NCBI GenBank assembly: GCA_964426135.1 | Contig: CAYRPN010000178.1 | Location: 1-9,263 of the forward strand | DNA from: CAYRPN01 sp964426135 | Lineage (GTDB): Bacteria > Planctomycetota > Phycisphaerae > Phycisphaerales > Phycisphaeraceae | Direction of reading: 5' to 3' | DNA length: 9,263 nt | Program-made: the position numbers and the translations under genes | Part shown: positions 1-5,703 of the stretch, one piece after another | Layout of the letters: every line of letters begins with the position of its first letter | How positions within the stretch are numbered: position 1 is the first letter of the stretch | The notes under the pieces: generated by a model | The model's database searches: none | What the model was told of the DNA's origin: nothing | The model's input: the letters and a program-made list of their open reading frames with translations, nothing else

Positions 1-37
1 TTGCCCGCCGAGACGCCCTCGGCGGGCAAGCCCGCCG
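1..37. repeat. GC-rich hairpin with an alternative third arm
   Basis: Positions 1-12 and 18-29 are exact reverse complements (12 bp) around a 5-nt loop. The 8-mer GCCCGCCG of the left arm (3-10) recurs at 30-37, so the middle arm could pair with either side. No T-run follows, so a classical intrinsic terminator is not supported, although it could end a gene lying left of the window. It sits about 120 nt upstream of the first gene. Function unknown; it may be an intergenic repeat or the 3' end of an upstream transcript. Confidence 0.5.
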
Positions 38-41
38 GCTA

Positions 42-59
42 AATGGGGGACCGCCCATT
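42..59. repeat. short palindrome with GGGGACCGCCC core (copy 1)
   Basis: AATGGG (42-47) pairs with CCCATT (54-59) around a 6-nt loop. The 11-nt core GGGGACCGCCC (46-56), followed by CATTCG, recurs directly after the last plus-strand gene fragment at 4774-4784. The two copies therefore bracket the DUF1549/DUF1501 block. It resembles a dispersed REP-like palindrome, but with only two copies visible this is tentative. Confidence 0.4.
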
Positions 60-158
60 CGCGAAGTTATTTCGGCCCCGTTCCTAACCTGAACATCGAT
101 TGCGACAAGAAATGTAAGGGAGTTCCTGCCGCCCGTCCTTCGTGGAAAGGCTCGGTTC

Positions 159-2762
159 ATGTCGAAGGCGAACATCATGCTGGTGATCGCGTGCCTCCTG
201 ACGCAGGCTTGTGTGACAAGCCCGTCGCTTGGCGACGACGCGCAAGGCGCGGCCGGGTCTGGTCGTCCGCACTTTGCCCGTCACGTCGTTCCGCTCTTCA
301 GCAAACTGGGTTGCAATGGCGGCACCTGTCACGGCGCGGTGCAGGGCAAGAACGGCTTCCGCCTGTCGCTGTTCGGCGCCGATTCGCAGGCGGATTTTGT
401 GCAACTCGTCCATGGCGCGGCAGGCCGGCGCGTGAATCTCATCGAGCCGGACAAGAGCCTGTTCCTGCTCAAGGCCACTCAACAGGTTCCGCACGAAGGC
501 GGCAAGCTGATCGAGGCGGGCAGCTTCGAGCTTGCATTGCTGAGGCGGTGGATTGCAGCCGGTGCGCCGCGCGATGACGTGGATAGGCCGAACTGGCGGG
601 TGAAGTCGCTGCGCGTCACGCCGACGGAGCAGGTGATGCCATTGGGCCAGAGCTATCAGCTTCGCGTGGAGGCGATTTTCACCGACGGCAGCAGCGAGGA
701 CGTGACGCGGTTGTGCTCCTTCGAATCGCGCGACAAATCCATCGCGGCGGTGAATCGCGATGGCCGGGTGACGGCCAGCGGCGTGGGCGACGCCGCGCTG
801 ATCGTGCGCTACCGCGATGAGCCGGTGGCGGCGACGGTGCTGGTGCCGCGCGGCGGAGGCGAAGAGGCAAGCCTCGCGCGGAGCCTCGTGGCGAACTTCA
901 TCGACGAACACATCCTCGCCAAGCTGAAGCGATTGAACATCCCCCCTTCCGCGCCGGCGGATGACGAGACGTTTCTTCGCCGGGCGTCGCTGGACATCGC
1001 CGGCCAGTTGCCCACGCCGCAGGAGATTCGCGACTTCGTGAAGGATCTCGGCGCGGACAAGCGTGCGAAGAAGATCGACGAACTGCTCGCCCGGCCCGGT
1101 CACGCCGCACTGTGGACGCTCAAGTTCTGCGACCTCCTGAAGGCGACGGACTTCGGCGTCTATGCCGACGGGCTGAAGAACGAGGACGACGCCCCACGTT
1201 TCGCCGCCTGGATTCGCGCCCGCCTCGCCGCCAACGTGCCTTACGACCAGATCGTCGAAGGCATTCTGCTGGCGACCAGCAGGGACGGCCGCAGCATCGA
1301 GGACTGGGGCAAGGAAGTGGAGAAGCTCTACGAACTCTCGACCGCCGACTGGGCCGAGCACAAGCTCTACAGCGATCGCAAGACGCTCGATCTCTACTGG
1401 CAGCGCAAGGGCGCGAGCGGCGTCAGCGGCACGCTGCAGATCGCCCACGCTTTCATGGGCCTGCGACTCGAGTGCGCCCAGTGTCACCGCCATCCGCACG
1501 ATGTCTGGCAGCAGGACGATCTGCTCAGCTTCGCCAATTTTTTCGCGCGGGTGCGCAAGCCCGGCTTTGAAGGCGACAACGAGAAGAAGTTCCCCGAGCA
1601 CGCCAAGTTGTTCAAGGCTTACGAGGCGGAGGGAAAGAAACTCGAAGGCGACGTGAAGAAGCTCAAGGAAGGCGAGTTGAAGACGCTGGCCGACAAAATG
1701 AACAAGGCGAAGCAGGAGAAGTCCGCCGAGTTCGACAAGATCAAGACCGAGCACGACCAGATGAACGAGCGCGTCCGCCAGATGGAACGCCGCAGCAAAT
1801 ACTTGAAGGAGGAAGTCGCCAAGCGAATCCTGCACGCGGACATTTACTGGAAACCAGACGACAAGGTGTGGGCCTATGTCGAGAGCCCACTGGGGTTTCA
1901 GAAGTCGACGCAATACCGGTTGCTCGGCGAAAAAGACAACGTCACCGTCGATCAGGAAGAAGACCCGCGTGCGCGCGTCATGGCGTGGCTGCGGCAACCG
2001 GAGCATCCGTACTTCGCCAGGGCGATGGTGAATCGCGTCTGGGCGCACTATTTCGGGCGGGGCATTGTGAATCCGCCGGACAATCTATCGCCGCTGAATC
2101 CGGCAACGCATCCGAAACTGCTCGATGAACTCGCCTCGCAGTTCATCAAGTATAAGTACGACCTGCGCTGGTTGCACCGCACGATCGCCATGAGCGCCGC
2201 CTACCAGCGCAGCAGCGCAACCACCGAGGCGAACGCGATGGATCGCGCGAATTACGCCTCGTTCTACGTGCGCCGCCTGCCCGCCGAGGTGCTGGTGGAC
2301 GCCATCGACCAGGCGACAGGCACGCGCGAGAATCTGGACATGAAGTTCCACCGCTGGCCGGAGGGAATCAGGGCGATCGAGGCGCCGTTCACGCCGCAGA
2401 ACAAATATGTGGTCTTCATGTTCGAGCAGTTCGGCAAGCCCAAGCGCAACCTCGCGGTGCAGTGCGACTGCGAGCGCGAGAGCGACGCGTCGGTGTTGCA
2501 GACGATGAGCCTGGCCAATCATCCGCGCATTTTGCAGAAGATCGCCGACGCGAACGGAACTGCCGCGAAGATCGCCAGGGAAATGAAGGACGACGACGCC
2601 CGCATCGACGAGGTGTTTCTGACCGTGCTCAGCCGGTCGCCCAGTACGGAAGAGCGCGAGGCGTGTCGCAAGTATCTGAAAGAGTCCGCTTCAGGAGAGA
2701 AAGGGGTGCAGGGTATGATGTGGAGTCTCTTGAATACGCGGGAGTTTGTGCTGCAACATTGA
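159..2762 (+). CDS. exported DUF1549/DUF1553 (PSCyt2-PSD1) protein with cytochrome-like N-terminus and Ig-like domain
   Basis: 867-residue exported protein of the planctomycete cytochrome/PSD1 group; no biochemical function is established. The ATG at 159 is preceded by GGAAAGG (144-150) at 8 nt and opens a hydrophobic signal sequence (residues 5-18). LTQAC gives at best a weak lipobox, so secretion or lipid anchoring is open. Domains in order: a cytochrome c-like region (about 36-137) with C52-x4-C57-H58 rather than CxxCH; a BIG2-like Ig domain (about 148-231); DUF1549 (about 243-460) with a canonical C439-A-Q-C442-H443 motif; a Lys/Glu-rich segment (about 480-555) with coiled-coil character; and DUF1553 (about 600-867), containing HPYFARAMVNRVWAHYFGRG and a C769-D-C771-E-R motif. 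The next gene, a DUF1501 protein, begins 24 nt downstream, the usual partner arrangement, so they probably form an operon. Two haem-binding motifs suggest a periplasmic redox or haem-containing protein; this is inferred from motifs only. Confidence 0.93.
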   Translation: MSKANIMLVIACLLTQACVTSPSLGDDAQGAAGSGRPHFARHVVPLFSKLGCNGGTCHGAVQGKNGFRLSLFGADSQADFVQLVHGAAGRRVNLIEPDKSLFLLKATQQVPHEGGKLIEAGSFELALLRRWIAAGAPRDDVDRPNWRVKSLRVTPTEQVMPLGQSYQLRVEAIFTDGSSEDVTRLCSFESRDKSIAAVNRDGRVTASGVGDAALIVRYRDEPVAATVLVPRGGGEEASLARSLVANFIDEHILAKLKRLNIPPSAPADDETFLRRASLDIAGQLPTPQEIRDFVKDLGADKRAKKIDELLARPGHAALWTLKFCDLLKATDFGVYADGLKNEDDAPRFAAWIRARLAANVPYDQIVEGILLATSRDGRSIEDWGKEVEKLYELSTADWAEHKLYSDRKTLDLYWQRKGASGVSGTLQIAHAFMGLRLECAQCHRHPHDVWQQDDLLSFANFFARVRKPGFEGDNEKKFPEHAKLFKAYEAEGKKLEGDVKKLKEGELKTLADKMNKAKQEKSAEFDKIKTEHDQMNERVRQMERRSKYLKEEVAKRILHADIYWKPDDKVWAYVESPLGFQKSTQYRLLGEKDNVTVDQEEDPRARVMAWLRQPEHPYFARAMVNRVWAHYFGRGIVNPPDNLSPLNPATHPKLLDELASQFIKYKYDLRWLHRTIAMSAAYQRSSATTEANAMDRANYASFYVRRLPAEVLVDAIDQATGTRENLDMKFHRWPEGIRAIEAPFTPQNKYVVFMFEQFGKPKRNLAVQCDCERESDASVLQTMSLANHPRILQKIADANGTAAKIAREMKDDDARIDEVFLTVLSRSPSTEEREACRKYLKESASGEKGVQGMMWSLLNTREFVLQH

Positions 2763-2786
2763 TGTGGATGCATCCGAGGAACTGAT

Positions 2787-4163
2787 ATGAACCACGCCTG
2801 CGAATCATTCCGCCGGTCCACGCGCCGCGATTTCCTCCGCATCGGCGGCCTCGGCCTTTGCGGCCTCGGTGCCTTGGATGTATTCAGCGCTCGGCAGAAA
2901 GCACTCGCCGCCGCCTACGACGGCGTCAAGCTGCACGCACCCAAGGCCAAGCAACTCCTCGTCGTGTGGATGGCCGGCGGGCCGCCGCACACCGACATGT
3001 TCGACATGAAGCCGGAGTCGCCGGACGGCTACCGCTCGCCCTACAAGCCCATCAGCACGAATCTCCCCGGGCTGCAGGTCTGCGAATACATGCCCAAGCT
3101 GGCGAAGATGGCGGATAAGTATTGCGTCATCCGCTCCGTCACCACCATGAACAAGCCGGGCGATCACGCCCGCGCGCCGATGTACTGGCTCACCGGCAAC
3201 CCGCGATTGCCCAGCGGCACCGATGAGTTCCCGATGTATGGCTCCGTCGTCAGCAAGGTGCGCCCCGGCCCCAAGGACCTGCCCGCCTTTGCTGTGCTCA
3301 ACAAGATCGATCATCACATCAACAACTCGATCGCCAACAGTTTCCTCGGCCCCGCGCACGCCCCCTTCATCTTCGACCCGCTCCAGCAGAAGGACGACAT
3401 CGCCAGGATGCTCACGCCGCAGATGGAGTTGCCCAGCTTCGACCGCAACGCCGACCTGCTCAAGGCCGTCGATCGCCGGCTGCGTACTCAGGATCGGCTC
3501 GATCCGGTGATCGAAGGGCTCGACAAGCACCAGCAGACCGCGTTTGACATGCTGCGTTCGCCGCGGCTGCGCGAGGCGCTCGATCTCTCCAAGGAAAGCG
3601 AAGAGACGATCAAGCGCTACACCGCCAACGATCCCGCCAAGATCGATTACACCAACGACGGCAACAGCAAGCACTTCCTCATGGCCCGTCGCCTCATCGA
3701 GGCGGGCGTGCCCGTCGTTCACTTCAGCTACGGCTACTGGGACTGGCACGGCAAGAACATGTCCACCGGCCGCCGCGCGATTCCCAAGTTCGACGCCGCG
3801 TTTTCATCGCTGCTGGAAGACCTCGATCAGCGCGGCCTGCTCAAGACCACGATCGTGCTGGCGCTGGGCGAGATGGGGCGCAAGCCGAAATATGACAAGG
3901 GCGACGACCCCGGCCGCGATCACTGGGATTACGCCCAGTTCGCGATCTGCGCCGGCGGCGGATTCAGGGGCGGCACCATCGTGGGCGAAACCGACAAGCT
4001 CGGCGAGCAGGTCGTCGACAAGTTCTACAAGATCGAATCCTTCGGCGCCACGCTCTATCACCTGATGGGCATCGACCCCGAGTCGCGCCTCACCACGGCG
4101 AACAACCGCCCGGTGAGCCTGATCGCCGAGCACGCCCCGCTGATCAAGGAAGCGCTGGCGTAA
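2787..4163 (+). CDS. Tat-exported DUF1501 protein
   Basis: 458-residue, apparently complete DUF1501 protein, a family with an alkaline phosphatase/sulfatase-like fold whose substrate is unknown. The ATG at 2787 has GAGGAA (2776-2781) 5 nt upstream. Residues 12-18 (TRRDFLR) form a twin-arginine motif followed by a Gly/Leu-rich hydrophobic stretch (19-31), so it is predicted to leave the cytoplasm folded, probably with a metal bound. Family landmarks: the early VVWMAGGPPHTDMFDMKP block (59-76), with Asp70 as likely metal ligand or nucleophile-region residue; WDWHGKN (318-324); GEMGRKP (361-367), corresponding to the usual TEFGRTP; and GRDHW (376-380). The usual DFHATILHL block near the end reads FGATLYHLMGID (419-430), without that His. 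It is 24 nt downstream of the DUF1549/DUF1553 gene and probably co-transcribed, suggesting the two act on the same extracytoplasmic substrate. The role is inferred from family and context only. Confidence 0.93.
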   Translation: MNHACESFRRSTRRDFLRIGGLGLCGLGALDVFSARQKALAAAYDGVKLHAPKAKQLLVVWMAGGPPHTDMFDMKPESPDGYRSPYKPISTNLPGLQVCEYMPKLAKMADKYCVIRSVTTMNKPGDHARAPMYWLTGNPRLPSGTDEFPMYGSVVSKVRPGPKDLPAFAVLNKIDHHINNSIANSFLGPAHAPFIFDPLQQKDDIARMLTPQMELPSFDRNADLLKAVDRRLRTQDRLDPVIEGLDKHQQTAFDMLRSPRLREALDLSKESEETIKRYTANDPAKIDYTNDGNSKHFLMARRLIEAGVPVVHFSYGYWDWHGKNMSTGRRAIPKFDAAFSSLLEDLDQRGLLKTTIVLALGEMGRKPKYDKGDDPGRDHWDYAQFAICAGGGFRGGTIVGETDKLGEQVVDKFYKIESFGATLYHLMGIDPESRLTTANNRPVSLIAEHAPLIKEALA

Positions 4164-4175
4164 TCGTGCCTTGGA

Positions 4176-4772
4176 ATGTTTCCGCGCCGGATCGATCCTT
4201 CAATTGGAATGGATGCGACAGGTCGAGCGGTATCATGCCGTCATGGATCGTTCCGCTCCGCTCGCACTGGTCGCGATGATCTGCTTCCTGCCCGCCAGCT
4301 CGCCGAGCGCGGCGTGCGGTTCATCGAGATCAGCGATGGCTCCTCCAGCAACAACTGGGACCAGCACGGCGACATGGCCGAGCACGCCAAGCACGCCAGG
4401 GGCATCGACCAGCCCATCGCCGGCCTGCTCCGTAATCTGAAACGGCGCGGCATGTTCGAGGACACGCTCGTCGTCTGGACCACCGAGTTCGGCCGAACCC
4501 CGGGCGTCGATGGCGCCAAAGGCCGAGGCCATCACTCCGCGTGCTTCTCCTCCTGGCTCGCCGGCGCCGGCGTCAAAGGCGGCATCACCCACGGCGAAAC
4601 CGACGACATCGGCGCCACCGTCGCCGCGGATCGCGTCCACGTACACGACTTCCACGCGACGATCCTCCACCTGCTGGGCATCGATCACACGAAGCTGACC
4701 TATCGATATGCCGGTCGCGACTACCGCCTGACGGACGTCCACGGACACGTCGTCAGCGATCTGCTTGCTTGA
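4176..4772 (+). pseudogene. 5'-truncated DUF1501 gene remnant (C-terminal third)
   Basis: An open frame of 198 codons whose residues from about 36 on (nt 4281 onward) read as the C-terminal third of a DUF1501 protein. Landmarks are the LLPARQLAERGVRFIEI block, WDQHGD (61-66), TEFGRTP (103-109), GRGHH (116-120) and DFHATILHLLGIDH (158-171). The first ~35 codons show no family similarity, and no Tat signal or N-terminal metal-site block is present; intact family members have roughly 450-500 residues. It starts 12 nt after the intact DUF1501 gene with no good ribosome binding site. It is not a simple recent duplicate of that neighbour, because the motifs differ (TEFGRTP against GEMGRKP; His against Gly in the DFHAT block). 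It is best read as the remnant of a second paralogue that lost its 5' part by deletion or recombination. The rest lacks stops or frameshifts, so the loss may be recent, or the fragment could still be translated. Confidence 0.75.
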
Positions 4773-4799
4773 CGGGGACCGCCCCGCATTCGAGTCCCC
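4773..4799. repeat. short palindrome with GGGGACCGCCC core (copy 2)
   Basis: CGGGG (4773-4777) pairs with CCCCG (4782-4786) around a 4-nt loop, beginning at the first base after the TGA of the DUF1501 remnant. GGGGAC (4774-4779) can alternatively pair with GTCCCC (4794-4799). The core GGGGACCGCCC and a following CATTCG match the copy at 46-61. It may also act as a weak transcript end, but no T-run follows. Confidence 0.45.
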
Positions 4800-5034
4800 A
4801 CTGATGAAAATCACCTTCAATTCGCGACATGGGCGTTCCATTGCCCAGTGCCTTCTTCGACATCTGATCGTCTGATGGGTGATTCGACAATTTGAGAATA
4901 GATGACCGACGCGGTGCGCTCGTGTGTCGTGTCACCGCCGAAGCATGTTCACCAATCGACAGGCGGACGGAATCAGCCGAGTCGCGCCCGGATCGCCTCT
5001 GAGCACGGCGGACGCGGATACCCCTCGATGAGAA

Positions 5035-5072
5035 GAGCCCCGCTCGTCGACCAGCGCCGACAGGCGGGGCTC
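5035..5072 (-). terminator. probable terminator of the efflux operon
   Basis: GAGCCCCGC (5035-5043) and GCGGGGCTC (5064-5072) form a perfect 9-bp GC-rich stem around a 20-nt loop that can itself form a short GTCG/CGAC stem. On the minus strand it lies 23 nt past the stop codon of the lipoprotein gene and is followed by TTCTCAT, a weak T-rich tail. Position and stem strength favour a terminator for the minus-strand operon; the poor T-run makes efficiency uncertain. Confidence 0.5.
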
Positions 5073-5095
5073 CTCAAGGAATACATCCGCATCGC

Positions 5096-5638
5096 TTACG
5101 CCTTCAGTTCGAAGGACGCCAGGGTCGTCGCCCCCTTGTCGTCTTCGATCTCCACCCACAGCTTCGCGCCGGCGGGAAGGGGATCGGGGATTTCCGCGTG
5201 CGTGTGCCAACGGTTGGGGTCCTTGGGATTTTCGATTTCCGCCTTGGCTTTCACCGAGCCTTTGGCGTCCTGCGCGCCGATCCAGAAGCGGACGGCGACG
5301 ACTTTCGGCGCGAGCGTCGCGGCAAGATCGACCCACACGTCGAAGGGGGCATCTGAGCCGGCTTTGATCACGCCTTTGTCGCGAGTGGCCCTGACTTTGT
5401 ACGGACCGAACGCGCCATCGCCCAGCGCGATGACCTCGCCGCCGTGGCCTGGGGCGTGTTTGCCCGTGTCCTTGCCGGCCTTCACGTCGGCGGGGCCGTG
5501 ATCGTGGTCGTGATCCTTGTGGCCGTGATCTTTGTGGTCGTGATCCTTGTGATCCTTGTCGCCGCCGCCGCAACCCGTGAGGGCAAGCACGAACGAAACG
5601 GCAACAACAGCGAACAAAGGCGTGGTGAGCTTCGGCAT
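5096..5638 (-). CDS. His-rich periplasmic lipoprotein linked to metal efflux
   Basis: 180-residue predicted lipoprotein. The ATG at 5638 is preceded by GGAG (minus strand, 5647-5650) with 8 nt spacing. Residues 4-22 form a hydrophobic signal ending in the lipobox L20-T-G-C23, so Cys23 should be lipidated and the protein membrane-anchored on the periplasmic side. Residues 27-48 are almost only Asp, His and Lys with eight histidines in HxH/DH spacing, a tract expected to bind Zn, Co, Ni or Cu. A further HAPGHGG motif (61-67) begins a compact, probably beta-rich domain (about 64-180) with conserved-looking segments such as the HTH of WHTHAEIPDPLPAGAKLWVE. It follows the CusA/CzcA pump gene by 65 nt on the same strand and is probably co-transcribed, so it likely buffers or delivers metal to the pump in the periplasm. 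I do not recognise a named family; it is not a membrane-fusion (CusB-type) protein, being too short and lacking the hairpin/lipoyl region. Confidence 0.88.
   Translation of the reverse strand: MPKLTTPLFAVVAVSFVLALTGCGGGDKDHKDHDHKDHGHKDHDHDHGPADVKAGKDTGKHAPGHGGEVIALGDGAFGPYKVRATRDKGVIKAGSDAPFDVWVDLAATLAPKVVAVRFWIGAQDAKGSVKAKAEIENPKDPNRWHTHAEIPDPLPAGAKLWVEIEDDKGATTLASFELKA
5495..5560 (-). repeat. in-frame tandem repeat encoding the His/Asp/Lys tract
   Basis: Within the lipoprotein gene the coding strand runs through degenerate units built from GATCACAAG, GACCACAAA and GATCACGGC triplet blocks, encoding residues 27-48. Near-identical adjacent units mean the tract could expand or contract by slippage in multiples of three without breaking the frame, changing the number of metal-binding histidines. 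Confidence 0.7.
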
Positions 5639-5703
5639 GATTCAGACTCCATTGAACGAAATTGAATCGGCGGCTGAGGGCAACATGCCCTGACGCACGC
5701 CAA

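Larger units (their letters stand above)
4773..5095. other. convergent intergenic region, no gene seen
   Basis: 323 bases between the plus-strand DUF1501 remnant and the minus-strand lipoprotein gene, whose 3' ends face each other. Apart from the palindrome at its left edge and the hairpin at 5035-5072, I see nothing that supports a gene. Short open frames here lack a ribosome binding site and recognisable protein features. No tRNA or other RNA gene is recognisable. The stretch 4801-4930 appears less GC-rich than its surroundings and might be residue of a decayed gene, but no frame supports that. Confidence 0.6.

Noticed and set aside
84..2048. Open minus-strand frame of about 650 codons opposite the first gene
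   Set aside because: It is antisense to the DUF1549/DUF1553 gene in GC-rich codon-biased DNA, where such frames arise by chance. Its translation has no recognisable domain, while the plus frame carries clear family motifs and a ribosome binding site.
2805..3749. Open minus-strand frame of about 310 codons opposite the DUF1501 gene
   Set aside because: Same cause: a shadow of a well-supported gene, rich in Val/Gly/Ala/Arg without family motifs.
4171..4440. Possible signal peptide (MDRSAPLALVAMICFLPASSPSAAC) in a second frame at the start of the DUF1501 remnant
   Set aside because: It overlaps, out of frame, the stretch that encodes the DUF1501 motif LLPARQLAERGVRF and ends soon after; the resemblance is probably chance.
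5495..5560. Repeats considered as a CRISPR-like array
   Set aside because: Units are about 9 nt, contiguous, degenerate and in frame within a coding sequence, with no spacers.
4932..5573. Arg/Ser-rich minus-strand frame overlapping the lipoprotein gene
   Set aside because: Its SRPQGSRPRSRP-like repeats are the +1 reading of the GATCACAAG units; there is no ribosome binding site and no signal for a separate gene.
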